A stretch of 64,000 nucleotides of DNA from UBA9926 sp018645765 (lineage in GTDB: Bacteria; Pseudomonadota; Gammaproteobacteria; Pseudomonadales; Azotimanducaceae), in assembly GCA_949372755.1 (NCBI GenBank), contig CASIBO010000001.1:434001-498000 (forward strand), written 5' to 3'. Positions within the stretch are counted from its first letter, which is position 1; each line of letters opens with the position of its first letter. Both the position numbers and the translations under genes were made by a program. The notes beneath the pieces were generated by a model. That model ran no database searches. It had not been told where the DNA came from and saw only the letters and a program-made list of their open reading frames with translations. Positions 27,748 to 38,047 of this stretch are shown piece by piece.

Positions 27748-29631
27748 TTAGCTTAACTCCAGCCCCTGCAGATCACCTTTGGAACGCCATTTCTTCATGA
27801 GCCCAAAAAACTCAATGGGACCACCGCCATAGGTATTGTTCTGAGGATTCACATTTACGTGACCCTCGTTATTGTAATAGCCTGGCGTGCATTGTGATTG
27901 GAATTCTGCTGTTAACCGCGCCTTTTCAATGATCGTCTCAACCCAATGCTGCTCAGCCGCCGCACTGGCCTCGATCCGATCGCAACCCCGCGCCTTGGCC
28001 TGGCTTAGGATGTGCGCTAAGTGGATGCTGTTTTCATCAAGGGAGTAAGTGTAGGTCGCCGTAAAGGCAGACTGGGCGGGGCCAAAGAAAAATGCATTCG
28101 GAAAGCCCCGGGTATGCATGCCATGAAACGTCGACAACCCTTTCGACCACTTCTCAGAGATCGTCACCCCGTCACGTCCAGTAATTTGATAACCCGCCCG
28201 GCGCGAATAGTCGGTGCCCACTTCAAACCCGGTGGCAAAGATAATGCAATCCACTTCATAGCTTACCCCGTCAAAGACAATCCCCGTCTCGGTAATTTGA
28301 TCCAGGCCACGACCATCGGTGTTCACCAACGTCACATTCGGACGGTTGAAGGTCGGCAAGTATTCATCATGAAAACAGGGCCGCTTACAAAACTGACGGT
28401 AATAAGGCTTTAAAGCCTCCGCTGTTTCTGGATCCTCGACCACTGAGTCCGCTCGCGCGCGGACTTTTTCCATCTTCTGAAAATCCGCAAGCTCAAGCGC
28501 TCGAGTCAGATCCATATGGACTGCCGCTTTGTGCGTTAGGTATTCTTTCAGCCCAAGTTCATAGCGCTTTTTGTCCGCAAGGCCGGTAACAGCCCAACCC
28601 AAGAGCCTTAACTTTGAGGGTGCCTTATCCCTTATCGATCCAAACAACAATCGAAAGGCCTCGGTCCAGCCATCGGCGACTAGATCTTCTTTGACCACGG
28701 CACCGGTCATAATCGATTCAAAATTCCTGCGGCGATCATCCTGCCAACCCGGTTTTTGAGCCGTCATCCAAGCCGGATCAGTTGGTTGGTTGTTGCGAAC
28801 ATCGATCGAGGAAGGCGTGCGCTGAAAGACATACAGCGCCTCTGCCGCCGCCCCTAAGTGCGGCACGCACTGCACCGCGGTGGCGCCCGTGCCAATCACG
28901 GCAACCCGCTTATCGGCGAGATTCGCCAGGTTACCCAGGGCATTGCCGCCCGTGTACTCGTAGTCCCAGCGACTGGTGTGAAAAGTATGGCCTTTGAAAT
29001 CGTTAATGCCTTTGATCGCCGGCAGCTTCGGACGATTGAGCGGCCCATTGGAATGCACCACAAACCGAGCTTTGAGCGCATCGTGCCGATTGGTTGAAAC
29101 GATCCAACGCCCCGATGCTTCATCCCAATCGGTTGCACGGACTTCTGTCTGCAACAGCGCGTTGTCATACAGATCATAGTGCGTCGCAATCTCATGGCAG
29201 TATTCAAGCGTTTCAGGCGCATTGGTGTACTTTTGCTTGGGCACAAACTGCGTTTTCTCCAGCAATGGGAAATACACGTACGACTCAATATCACACGACG
29301 CCCCAGGATACCGATTCCAGTACCAGGTGCCGCCAAAATCACCACCCTTTTCAATAATTCGAAAATCGTCGATACCGGCTTCTCGCAACCGTGCCGCGGC
29401 TAACAAACCGCCAAACCCGCCCCCGATAATGATGACCTCAACTTCATCCAGTACCGGCTCTCGCTGGAGCACCTCATCGATATAGGGGTCTTCAACAAAA
29501 TAAGCGAACTCACCGACCACTTCCTGGTATTGATCGTTGCCATCTACGCGCACACGCTTATCCCGTTCCTGTCGGTATTTCAGCGCCAATGCATCGGGGT
29601 CAAAGCTCAGGGTTTCTGTTTGAATCGACAT
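27748..29631 (-). CDS. Type I Baeyer-Villiger monooxygenase
   Basis: This 627-residue flavoprotein has an FAD Rossmann motif GGGFGG near residue 70 and the BVMO fingerprint FKGHTFHTSRWD (F-x-G-x3-H-x3-W-D). A second Rossmann motif GTGATAVQ binds NADPH. The roughly 60-residue N-terminal extension is typical of the cyclohexanone/steroid/cyclopentadecanone BVMO subfamily. It inserts oxygen next to a ketone, giving an ester or lactone. The ketone here is unknown. It is a single gene with about 270 bp to the convergent TetR gene. A second, distinct BVMO-like gene lies at 53.0-54.5 kb. Confidence 0.9.
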   Translation of the reverse strand: MSIQTETLSFDPDALALKYRQERDKRVRVDGNDQYQEVVGEFAYFVEDPYIDEVLQREPVLDEVEVIIIGGGFGGLLAAARLREAGIDDFRIIEKGGDFGGTWYWNRYPGASCDIESYVYFPLLEKTQFVPKQKYTNAPETLEYCHEIATHYDLYDNALLQTEVRATDWDEASGRWIVSTNRHDALKARFVVHSNGPLNRPKLPAIKGINDFKGHTFHTSRWDYEYTGGNALGNLANLADKRVAVIGTGATAVQCVPHLGAAAEALYVFQRTPSSIDVRNNQPTDPAWMTAQKPGWQDDRRRNFESIMTGAVVKEDLVADGWTEAFRLLFGSIRDKAPSKLRLLGWAVTGLADKKRYELGLKEYLTHKAAVHMDLTRALELADFQKMEKVRARADSVVEDPETAEALKPYYRQFCKRPCFHDEYLPTFNRPNVTLVNTDGRGLDQITETGIVFDGVSYEVDCIIFATGFEVGTDYSRRAGYQITGRDGVTISEKWSKGLSTFHGMHTRGFPNAFFFGPAQSAFTATYTYSLDENSIHLAHILSQAKARGCDRIEASAAAEQHWVETIIEKARLTAEFQSQCTPGYYNNEGHVNVNPQNNTYGGGPIEFFGLMKKWRSKGDLQGLELS

Positions 29632-29796
29632 CGATCTCTCCGTTTGAATCTACAAGGACTTTTTTAGATCCTTGACCATACAAAACTGTTGGGCTTTGAA
29701 CAATCTTCTTGTTGCATCGCCTAATACGAGTATTCTTCCACCGATTAATCCAATTTCATGGGCCTACCCAAAGACGCCCGTTCACCAGCAACCATC

Positions 29797-30504
29797 TCAG
29801 TGCCCAGGTCGGTGTAAGGCTTCAAAGGCTCGGTAGACAGACAAGTAAGGATCATTTTCAAGTGCACTGAGGTGCGCTGTAATCGTCTTAGTGTCGCCTC
29901 GAGAAAAAGGACCGGTGACGATCAGGGATGGGTCGGCAAGGACCGCCCTAGCAGATTGCCGAAGCAGTGGCTCGGCAAGCTTTGGATCCAGCCCGCAAGA
30001 CTCAAAGCCGGTTTGAATTTTTTGCCAGAGCATTTGCGTACCACTGCAGGCCAAGACACAAAGCGCATGATAGTAGGGTTTGTCGGATTTTTGAATGCGC
30101 GCCACCGGGTTCGGAAAGGCCGGGAACAGTTCAAGTATCGCGGCGGCATCTGCCTCAACGATAAACGGGATCCGGTCGTAGTCAGCAGACGTCATCAAGA
30201 CGTCACCAAAGGTTTGGAGCAGATGGACCCCAACAGCATGTTCACTCACCAGTGCGCCGGAACAATGCACCAATGCTGCCGCCTGTAAATCTGGATGCAT
30301 CACAATAAAATCATCAATGGCGTCATCACTAATCGCAAGCAGGATTACATCGGCCGATGCGAGATATGCCTCAACAGACGCGACGCGCCCTGCCGCTGCT
30401 CTAGACCAATTCAGAACCCGCAATCCTTTGCTGCCAAACCAGTGCACAAGATGTCTGGCTAACCGACCATTGCCGATCACACCATATTGCAGTTTGTTAT
30501 CCAT
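29797..30504 (-). CDS. Rossmann-fold protein, DUF2520 family
   Basis: This 235-residue protein starts with an NAD(P)-binding fold (YGVIGNGRLARHLVHWF) and continues with a helical C-terminal DUF2520-like domain (YYHALCVLACSGTQMLWQ). The family resembles pyrroline-5-carboxylate reductase and ketopantoate reductase in layout, but its reaction is not established. An AGGGGCAGGGG stretch provides a strong ribosome site for the ATG at 30504. No operon partner is obvious. Confidence 0.8.
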   Translation of the reverse strand: MDNKLQYGVIGNGRLARHLVHWFGSKGLRVLNWSRAAAGRVASVEAYLASADVILLAISDDAIDDFIVMHPDLQAAALVHCSGALVSEHAVGVHLLQTFGDVLMTSADYDRIPFIVEADAAAILELFPAFPNPVARIQKSDKPYYHALCVLACSGTQMLWQKIQTGFESCGLDPKLAEPLLRQSARAVLADPSLIVTGPFSRGDTKTITAHLSALENDPYLSVYRAFEALHRPGH

Positions 30505-30702
30505 CCCCTGCCCCTTTGAACGCTTGATTGGGTCTCGCCTGCCCTTTCCAGAACCGCTTCACACAAGACGCCATCCTTTCAGCCGCGATTGACGGCCCCA
30601 TTGTAGGTTGCGATGCAGCAAGGATGCCAGTGAGGCCGGATCAAAGGGGCTGTCATCTCGAAATTGATGATAAGATTTTGATGATTTTACGAGGATGCAA
30701 AC

Positions 30703-31371
30703 ATGCGACGATTCATCAGAAGCAGCCACAAGTACGTCAGCTTGGCGGTTTCGATTCAACTCTTGCTTTGGACCCTCTCTGGGCTCTTTTTTGCCTTCAA
30801 TAAAATTCAAGACGTTCGCGGCGAGCATGTGATGACGCGGGGTGTTTTTAATGCCAAGGTCAGCGATTTTGATGTCGAGGTCGCCGACGCGAAAAGCATT
30901 CGCATTGTGGCCAGACTCCACACACCGATCCTCATCCTCCAAGCGGCCAATGGGACGCAGTACCTCGATAAAACGGGCGCGCCCCTCGCACAAATGTCCA
31001 GCGATGAGGCCAAGGCCGTGATTACCTTGCAAACCCGGTTACAAGCCTTGCGAGTAGAGACCGTTACAGAGGTCGAGCCCGGTGACGAATTCAGAGGTCG
31101 CCCACTCCCGCTCTATCGTGTGATCAGCGAAGATCTCGACGGGACCCCCTTCAACGTTTACGTCAACCCATTTTCAGGCGAGATTACCGCCGTTCGATCT
31201 ACGCGCTGGCGAATCTGGGATCTTATGTGGGGCCTACACATCATGGACTGGCAGGAACGTGACAATATCGACAACCTTCCGATGAAGCTGTTCTCCATCC
31301 TGGCCCTTATCAGTGCGATTTCAGGCATCTGGTTGTTTTTCGCCACCTGGAGGACCCGTCAGCGGGTTTGA
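30703..31371 (+). CDS. PepSY-domain membrane protein
   Basis: This 222-residue protein has an N-terminal membrane helix (VSLAVSIQLLLWTLSGLFFA), a periplasmic PepSY region (about residues 60-185, with FNVYVNPFSGEITAVRST) and a second membrane helix near the C-terminus (ILALISAISGIWLFFATW). PepSY proteins of this layout are often linked to ferric reductase or siderophore uptake, but no such genes are adjacent. The next locus, convergent, is the copper efflux operon. GAGGATGC supports the start. Confidence 0.82.
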   Translation: MRRFIRSSHKYVSLAVSIQLLLWTLSGLFFAFNKIQDVRGEHVMTRGVFNAKVSDFDVEVADAKSIRIVARLHTPILILQAANGTQYLDKTGAPLAQMSSDEAKAVITLQTRLQALRVETVTEVEPGDEFRGRPLPLYRVISEDLDGTPFNVYVNPFSGEITAVRSTRWRIWDLMWGLHIMDWQERDNIDNLPMKLFSILALISAISGIWLFFATWRTRQRV

Positions 31372-31582
31372 GCGGGTACCACAACCCATTTCAATCTAAT
31401 CCGGGGCATGGCAGGCGAGCGCACGGCCAGAGGCAACAAACCACGCAAAGACAAAAGGGCTACGCTCAATCCGGGCAACCGCCTTAAAGTCGCAGCAGTC
31501 AGCCCGCTCCAAGCCAACCACACGGTCTAACCTCCTTCGGGCTGCAGCATCCGGTGGGCCCCCTTTAACGAAGGCAATTTTT

Positions 31583-34500
31583 TTACTTCGACAGCGCCAA
31601 AGCCCTTACTTTCCAGAGATAAAAAACGACGGGCAACACGAACAAGGACAACAGCAGTGCACTCAACATGCCGCCCACCATGGGCGCCGCCAAGCGTTGC
31701 ATCACTTCAGAACCCGTGCCCGTGCTCCAGAGAATCGGTAACAAACCTGCAATCGTGGCACAGGTGGTCATTAAGACCGGCCGGACACGCCGCACAGCAC
31801 CGGTCAATACAACCTGCTGGAGGTCCGCGCGCAACAGCGGGACTTGATCTGATGCCTTTGACGCTAGCCAGCGCGCGAGCGCCTGATTTAAGTAAACCAG
31901 CATAATCACACCCAGTTCGGCGGCGACGCCCGCGAGCGCAATCATGCCCACCCCCACCGCGACCGAAAAATCAAATCCGAGCCAATAAATGAGCCAGAGA
32001 CTCCCAACCAACGACAGCGGTAGGGTGGCCATCAAGATCAAGACTGCCATCACATTTCGAAAATTGAGATAAATCAGGATTGCAATCAAGAGCAGCGTGA
32101 CGGGCACCATGACCTGAAGCTGCGCTTTGGATCGCGCTAAAGACTCATATTGACCCGACCAACTCACCGCATACCCGGGCGGCAGCACCAACGCCGCATC
32201 AAGAAGCGCTTGCGCACTGGCGACATAGGCGCCAAGGTCAACGCCATCAGCTTCCACATAAGTCCACCCGCTGATTCGGCCGTTTTCACTTTTGATGCCC
32301 GCAGGGCCATCGCTTATTCGAACATTCGCCACATCAGACAGCACAATTTGATTGCCATTGCCTAAGATCAAAGGCAGTGCGCGCAAATGCTCCGGGGAAT
32401 CCCGATAGCTTTGCGGGTAGCGAAGACTGATCGGATATCGCGCCTGGCCCTCAACCGTTTCGGCCACAACCGCGCCTCCGACCGCGCTGCCAACGATTGC
32501 TTGGATATCCGCAACATTGAGGCCATAACGCGCCGCCTTGATCCGATCAATATCGATCATCAGATACCGTCCGCTCAACACCCGCTCAGCGTAAACCGAC
32601 GTCGTCCCGGCAAGCCCTGCAAGCAAGAACTCTAGTTCTGCACCCAGGCTTTGAATAACGGATAATTCCGGACCTGAAATTTTGATTCCGATCGGCGTTT
32701 TGACGCCTGTGCTCAACATGTCGATCCGAGTTTTGATCGGCATCACCCAGGCATTCGAGACGCCCGGGAATTGAACCCGTTCATCCAGTTCTTTTTTGAG
32801 CGCTGTAAGTGTTAATCCTTCACGCCACTGATCCTTTGGTTTGAGCCGAATAAAACTTTCGATCATCGTAAGCGGCGCCGGATCGGTTGCAGTTTCGGCG
32901 CGCCCAGCCTTGCCATAGACCGAGACCACTTCCGGGACCTCACGAATCAACTTATGAGATTGCTGCAATAACGCACGTGCCTTGCCGATTGAAATACCCG
33001 GGAAGGTGGTTGGCATATACATTAAATCGCCCTCATCAAGCGCCGGCATGAATTCACTTCCAATGTGTTGCAGCGGCACCAAAATGCTGCCGAGTAAGAG
33101 CACTGCTCCGAGCAGAACCGGAATTGGAAACCTCAATGCCATTTTCAATAACGGGGTATACCCTGCCGCCATCCAGCGATTAATCGGGTTATCCCGCTCA
33201 CGCCGAATGCGACCTCGAACAAAATAGCCCATCAGCACCGGCACCAACGTCACGGTCAAAGCGGCCGCGGCGGCCATCGCATAGGTCTTGGTGTACGCCA
33301 GCGGACCAAATAGCTTGCCCTCCTCGGCCCCCAGGGTAAACACCGGGACAAAACTCACCGTGATAATGAGCAAGCTGAAGAACAAAGCGGGGCCGACTTC
33401 GCTGGCCGCCTTAGTGACAATCGACCAATGATCTTCCGTGGAAGGTGCTTGGTCTTCCAAGTGCTTGTTCAAATTTTCAATCATCACGATCGCGCCATCA
33501 ATCATCGCGCCCACAGCGATCGCAATGCCGCCGAGCGACATAATGTTGGCATTCAACCCTTGGGCTTTCAGGATCAACAGCGCGATGACAATGCCAAGTG
33601 GCAAACTAATGACCGCAACTAAAGACGATCGCAAATGGAACAAAAAGGCCAAACACACGAGCGCAACGATGATCAGTTCTTCGACCAAGGTCTGGGACAA
33701 GTTGGCGATGGCGCGCTCAATCAAATCGGAGCGATCGTAAACCGTCACCACCTCAACGCCCTCTGGCAAACCTTGTTTCAGAGCCGCCAGTCGGGTTTTA
33801 ACGCCTGCAATGGTGGCTTGGGCATTCTCCCCCGCACGCATCACCACAATGCCGCCCACCGCTTCGCCCTCACCATTCCAATCGGTCACTGCGCGACGTG
33901 GCCCCGGTCCCAAACGTACGCTTGCGACATCCTTCAAACGCTGCGGCGTGCCTTGATCATTGACCCCAAGGGCAATATTTTCCAGATCTTCAATGCTTGC
34001 GATATAACCCGTGACCCGCACCATGTACTCTGCTTCAGCCATCTCAATAACCGAGGCCCCGATCTCCTGATTCGAGCGCTTGATCGCGGTTTCAATATGC
34101 GACAGCGGCATCCCGTAGGCCCGCAGTTTTTCGGGCGCAACCACCACCTGATACTGCTTTACCATGCCTCCAACCGTTGCCACTTCTGAGATGCCGGGTA
34201 GGCCTTGCAACTCAAATTTTAAAAACCAATCTTGCAGATCACGAAGTTCGCTTACATTCAGTTGCCCGGTGCGGTCAATCAGCGCATACAGGAAAACCCA
34301 GCCAACGCCTGTCGCGTCCGGGCCGAGCTGCGGAGTCGCGCCAGTTGGCAAACTCGCGGCCGCCTGACTGAGCGACTCCTGGACTCGGCTTCTTGCCCAA
34401 TACAGATCGGTTTCTTCATCAAACAAGACATAAACGTAAGAGTCGCCAAAGAAGGAATATCCGCGAACCACAGTGGCGCCCGGCACGGACATCAACGCGG

Positions 34501-34711
34501 TGGTTAAGGGATAAGTAATCTGGTCCTGGACCACTTCCGGCGCCTGCCCTGGATAAGCCGTCTTTACAATGACTTGTACATCAGACAGATCCGGGATGGC
34601 ATCAACCGGCAGATCTTTCAGGGTCACGAGGCCAAGCACGGCAACCAACAAAGCACCCAGCACCACCAACCCCCGGTTAAAAATTGACCAGCGAATAATC
34701 GCAACGATCAT
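31583..34711 (-). CDS. cusA: Copper/silver efflux RND pump, CusA-like
   Basis: This 1042-residue inner-membrane RND transporter of the heavy-metal (HME) branch has the usual 12 transmembrane helices and two large periplasmic loops. Methionines equivalent to the three copper-binding Mets of E. coli CusA are present in LMYMPTTFPGIS, LTMIESFIRLKP and RIDMLSTGVKTPIGIK. This supports Cu(I)/Ag(I) rather than Zn/Co/Cd specificity. It drives proton-coupled export through the CusB-like adaptor and TolC-like channel. The start overlaps the cusB stop (ATGA), so the genes are translationally coupled. It is last in the copper operon. Confidence 0.94.
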   Translation of the reverse strand: MIVAIIRWSIFNRGLVVLGALLVAVLGLVTLKDLPVDAIPDLSDVQVIVKTAYPGQAPEVVQDQITYPLTTALMSVPGATVVRGYSFFGDSYVYVLFDEETDLYWARSRVQESLSQAAASLPTGATPQLGPDATGVGWVFLYALIDRTGQLNVSELRDLQDWFLKFELQGLPGISEVATVGGMVKQYQVVVAPEKLRAYGMPLSHIETAIKRSNQEIGASVIEMAEAEYMVRVTGYIASIEDLENIALGVNDQGTPQRLKDVASVRLGPGPRRAVTDWNGEGEAVGGIVVMRAGENAQATIAGVKTRLAALKQGLPEGVEVVTVYDRSDLIERAIANLSQTLVEELIIVALVCLAFLFHLRSSLVAVISLPLGIVIALLILKAQGLNANIMSLGGIAIAVGAMIDGAIVMIENLNKHLEDQAPSTEDHWSIVTKAASEVGPALFFSLLIITVSFVPVFTLGAEEGKLFGPLAYTKTYAMAAAAALTVTLVPVLMGYFVRGRIRRERDNPINRWMAAGYTPLLKMALRFPIPVLLGAVLLLGSILVPLQHIGSEFMPALDEGDLMYMPTTFPGISIGKARALLQQSHKLIREVPEVVSVYGKAGRAETATDPAPLTMIESFIRLKPKDQWREGLTLTALKKELDERVQFPGVSNAWVMPIKTRIDMLSTGVKTPIGIKISGPELSVIQSLGAELEFLLAGLAGTTSVYAERVLSGRYLMIDIDRIKAARYGLNVADIQAIVGSAVGGAVVAETVEGQARYPISLRYPQSYRDSPEHLRALPLILGNGNQIVLSDVANVRISDGPAGIKSENGRISGWTYVEADGVDLGAYVASAQALLDAALVLPPGYAVSWSGQYESLARSKAQLQVMVPVTLLLIAILIYLNFRNVMAVLILMATLPLSLVGSLWLIYWLGFDFSVAVGVGMIALAGVAAELGVIMLVYLNQALARWLASKASDQVPLLRADLQQVVLTGAVRRVRPVLMTTCATIAGLLPILWSTGTGSEVMQRLAAPMVGGMLSALLLSLFVLPVVFYLWKVRALALSK

Positions 34712-36513
34712 GAGCGCAAGCCCGTTCGCTCGCGTGCGACCGATGTTTGCGCCAGCAGGTCAACGCCAGCCAGGGATCCATTTTCTGTCGAGGCCGCTGA
34801 CGAGGCCGAAGTAGCCTGGGCGCTGTGACCCTGCTCGCTCGTATCCTGAGTTGCATCAGTATTCCCAGCAGGCGCCTTTAACGCGTCAGGATCTGAGTGC
34901 GAGGGCGCGGCGTCTTTTTCGCGCCGGTGGTGATGCGGTTCAGGCGACTGCGGCGCAGTCGGTACATCATGTGTACCCTGCCCCGGGTGCGTAGCATGAT
35001 CGGCATGGCCGGCATCAGCGTCGTGCAGGCCGGTTGTTATCTTGGGCATCACGCTTTCGAGGCCGGCCCGGTTGTGTTCAGCGCGACCGGCTTTATCAAG
35101 GTCCTTTAAATCCAAAGCTGTTTCTGATTCGTTCTGAATTGCAAATCCAGAATTTTCCGAGCCTGACGTCGTTGCCCGCATCAGATGATCACCCTGGTGC
35201 GCGCTGTGATCCGTTTTAGGTCTTGGTAGACTCTCCGGGGAGGAGACCTTCATCCGCGCAAGATCAGCACTCTTATTAGATTCCGAGTCAATGAGGAACT
35301 GGGCATGGGTCACGACCTGATCGCCGAGACTTAAGCCATTTAAGATTTCTGCGCCATGATCATCCACTTGACCCACGGTTACCACGACCGACTGAAACCG
35401 ACCGCCACCTAGCGCCAGAACCGCTCGATCAGTCTGACCCGTTCGAATCAGAGCATCTTTGGGAATGACGATTGGCGCGGCCTCGCTGCGCTGATGAATC
35501 ACAACTTTAGCAAACATATTGGGTTTCAATTTCAAGTCGCGATTGTCCAACACCACCCGAGCACGAAGCGAGCGAGTCTCACGGTCGAGGGTCGGATAGA
35601 TAAAGCTCACCGTACCCTGCCAGACCCTACCTGGGAAATAGTCAAGCGTCATCGTGATGGCATCTCCCGTCTGGACCAAAGCCGCGTGTCGCTCGGGTAT
35701 ATCAACACCCACCCAAACCGACTCAAGCTGCCCAATGCTCATCAGCGTTGTTGCGGGGTCGACAAAAAAACCCTCCCGAATATTCAGCGTATCGACTACA
35801 CCGGATTGCGCGGCATAAAACGCAACGGTCTGGCGAACGGATAAGGTTTTTTTCAAGCTTTGAATCGCGTTATCCGGCACTTGTAACGCCTGAAGGCGCG
35901 CTTCTGCCGCCTTGATTAAAGGCGGGTTCGCACGCTTTATGGCAATCACCAACTCTTCCTGGGCATTCACCAGCTCGGGTGCATATAACGTGTACAGCGG
36001 CATATCGGCTTCAACCGGATCACCAGCAGCCGTCACATACAATTTTTCAACCCAGCCCGAGACTCTTGGATGGATGTGGGCGAGTTTGGTCTCGTCATAT
36101 TGGACGAAGCCGGTTGTTACCAGATCCGTTTGCAGTTGTCGCCGTGACACCGGGGCAGTGCGGACCCCCAATTGATTAATCACCTCTGGCGAGATCCGAA
36201 CCAAGGCAAGACCGGATGACGTTTTCACGGCATCTTCGTAAACCGGCACCAGCGCCATACCCATCGGCGAGCGACCAGGCTGATCGCGCCGATAATTGGG
36301 ATCCATGGGCGCCACCCAGTACAAGGGGTCGCTTGCTTCAGGCGCCATCAAACCCCGCGGCACACTCTGCGAGGCATTCTGCGAGGCATCCTGCGAGGCA
36401 TCCTGCCCAGCGGGCGTCGCGCCTATGAGCCAATGATTTACGCCAGCACCCGATGCCGCCGAAACCATAATGATTAAGCCCATTACAACCGGATGACGAC
36501 GTATTAGGTTCAT
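34708..36513 (-). CDS. cusB: Efflux RND periplasmic adaptor, CusB-like, with His-rich C-terminal tail
   Basis: This membrane-fusion protein of 601 residues is clearly longer than E. coli CusB (about 400). It has an N-terminal anchor (about 8-30), a DASQ repeat stretch, and a YHS-like metal-binding segment (YWVAPMDPNYRRDQPGRSPM). Barrel-sandwich and beta-barrel domains follow (about 100-420). The last 150 or so residues form a low-complexity His/Asp-rich tail (GHADHATHPGQGTHD, EPHHHRREKD) that may bind metal. It links CusA to the outer-membrane channel. ATGA overlaps occur with both neighbours, placing it firmly in the operon. Confidence 0.92.
   Translation of the reverse strand: MNLIRRHPVVMGLIIMVSAASGAGVNHWLIGATPAGQDASQDASQNASQSVPRGLMAPEASDPLYWVAPMDPNYRRDQPGRSPMGMALVPVYEDAVKTSSGLALVRISPEVINQLGVRTAPVSRRQLQTDLVTTGFVQYDETKLAHIHPRVSGWVEKLYVTAAGDPVEADMPLYTLYAPELVNAQEELVIAIKRANPPLIKAAEARLQALQVPDNAIQSLKKTLSVRQTVAFYAAQSGVVDTLNIREGFFVDPATTLMSIGQLESVWVGVDIPERHAALVQTGDAITMTLDYFPGRVWQGTVSFIYPTLDRETRSLRARVVLDNRDLKLKPNMFAKVVIHQRSEAAPIVIPKDALIRTGQTDRAVLALGGGRFQSVVVTVGQVDDHGAEILNGLSLGDQVVTHAQFLIDSESNKSADLARMKVSSPESLPRPKTDHSAHQGDHLMRATTSGSENSGFAIQNESETALDLKDLDKAGRAEHNRAGLESVMPKITTGLHDADAGHADHATHPGQGTHDVPTAPQSPEPHHHRREKDAAPSHSDPDALKAPAGNTDATQDTSEQGHSAQATSASSAASTENGSLAGVDLLAQTSVARERTGLRS
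36367..36402. repeat. Triple 12-bp tandem repeat inside cusB
   Basis: Three near-identical copies of CTGCGAGGCATC run in tandem within the cusB reading frame. On the coding strand they give the repeated residues DASQ. The unit is a multiple of three, so copy-number change would lengthen or shorten the linker after the membrane anchor without breaking the frame. Confidence 0.8.
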
Positions 36514-38003
36514 TTGACTGTCCTCTGCAAACGCGCCTCAAAGGACGCCCCACCCAACGTTATCTCGCTGGAGGCATTTGTGGCCACCAAGTAATAACTC
36601 AGATCTATGATTGATTGATGCAGATCAACCTCGACATTCAACGCATCCGTTTTAATTTTAAGACCGCTCATATTGGCCTGTAGCACATCTGAAAAAGAGC
36701 CGGACTCAGTTGTGTAGGCCGCAAGGCTTGCCGCGGCTTCTTCCGATACCTGCAGCAATAGCTGCGTTTTGAAGTGCTGCTGACGCACTAACAAATGCTT
36801 GTAATTCAGGGCCGCTTGGTCGTAGCCCGCTTTAATTTGACGTAGCATCAGCGCGCGATCGGTTTTAACGCTTTCTCGATCCGCAACGGCCGCTATGACC
36901 TGACTATTCTGCTGCCGTCGGTTCATTATGGGTAGATCAAAGCTCACGCCAAGGGATAGGAAATCCGCGCGCGATGCACCCAGCGCGCTATCTTGCCGCT
37001 GACCGTAGCGCGCATTGATACCCCACTGTGGCTTTGAGCGCTCTGCCGCGAGGTTTGTTTCGGTCTCCGCGGCGTTGACCCCTTGATCAAGGCCTCGAAC
37101 GACTGGATGCGCGGCAAACGCCTCGGCTAGTGCCTGTACTTTTAGGACCGGGTTTTGGATCAGCGCAACAGCTGGAACCGGAAACAATTGCGACAACGCA
37201 CCCTCGATGTGCATTCGATCATCTGCTGCGCCATGGCCAAGCCAGGCCGAGAGCGCAGCGTAACCTTGGTCTTGCTGCTGTCGGGCGAGGTTGAGCCGAT
37301 CAATCAAACGGCTACGTTCAGTTTGCGCTTGAATCACCTCTTGCTGATGAAAGCCCAAGGCGCCCGTTGTGTATTGAGACAGCGCATTCTCGATTAACTG
37401 ATCGAACAGCGTTAGATCCGTTTCAATCAGTGCCGCTGTTTGCTGATACCGAAAAATCTCCAGATACAATTGCGAGACCTGACGCACAATGTCGGCTTTT
37501 CGTGCGCTTCGCGCGTGAGTCTGAATCAGGCCTTTCTGATCGAATTTCTGCCGAGTCAAGGCAACCGTGCGTCCTCTTGGCAGCGTCTGATGCACCCCTA
37601 GTTGGAACTGCGTCATGGGTTCCTGATTCAGGTTAAAGCTATTGGTCGGGACATTGCTTAGCCCCAAGGTTACCGTCGGCGCTGGTAACCCGACGGCGCC
37701 ATCGCGAAAGGCTTCCTCACGGGCTTGTCGGTAGCGACTGCCCGCAAGCCAGGGATCCTGGGCTTGTGCGGTTTCGATGAGCGTTTTTAAGGTGATGTGG
37801 GTCAACTCTGCTGCGCCGGAATTACCGGCTGAGGCAAACAATACGAGCCCCCATGACCAGGCCCCCTGCCCCAACATGCTTTTATTCCGTTTCATGACCG
37901 TGACGAGAGACTTGGCCGACCGGGCAGCAAGACGACTTGCTTGCCTTAATGCAAGCGCGACACGCAGCCTTTGAGGCTTGCGCGGGTTGATCTGAAGAGA
38001 CAT
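36510..38003 (-). CDS. cusC: TolC-family outer-membrane efflux channel (CusC-like)
   Basis: This 497-residue outer-membrane factor is rich in long amphipathic helices, with the duplicated OEP domain spanning about residues 90-480 (GLPAPTVTLGLSN, SQLYLEIFRYQQTAALIETDL, VSFDLPIMNRRQ). The first 60 residues are basic and precede a hydrophobic signal-like segment (GAWSWGLVLFASAGNSGAAE). A shorter product starting at the internal MKRNKSMLG would look like a normal signal peptide. However, GGGGATTAAA before the ATG at 38003 is the better ribosome site. It forms the exit duct for the CusBA pump. Confidence 0.9.
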   Translation of the reverse strand: MSLQINPRKPQRLRVALALRQASRLAARSAKSLVTVMKRNKSMLGQGAWSWGLVLFASAGNSGAAELTHITLKTLIETAQAQDPWLAGSRYRQAREEAFRDGAVGLPAPTVTLGLSNVPTNSFNLNQEPMTQFQLGVHQTLPRGRTVALTRQKFDQKGLIQTHARSARKADIVRQVSQLYLEIFRYQQTAALIETDLTLFDQLIENALSQYTTGALGFHQQEVIQAQTERSRLIDRLNLARQQQDQGYAALSAWLGHGAADDRMHIEGALSQLFPVPAVALIQNPVLKVQALAEAFAAHPVVRGLDQGVNAAETETNLAAERSKPQWGINARYGQRQDSALGASRADFLSLGVSFDLPIMNRRQQNSQVIAAVADRESVKTDRALMLRQIKAGYDQAALNYKHLLVRQQHFKTQLLLQVSEEAAASLAAYTTESGSFSDVLQANMSGLKIKTDALNVEVDLHQSIIDLSYYLVATNASSEITLGGASFEARLQRTVK

Positions 38004-38047
38004 TTTAATCCCCTGATTAAAGTTTGATTCGAATACTCGAGACTCAA

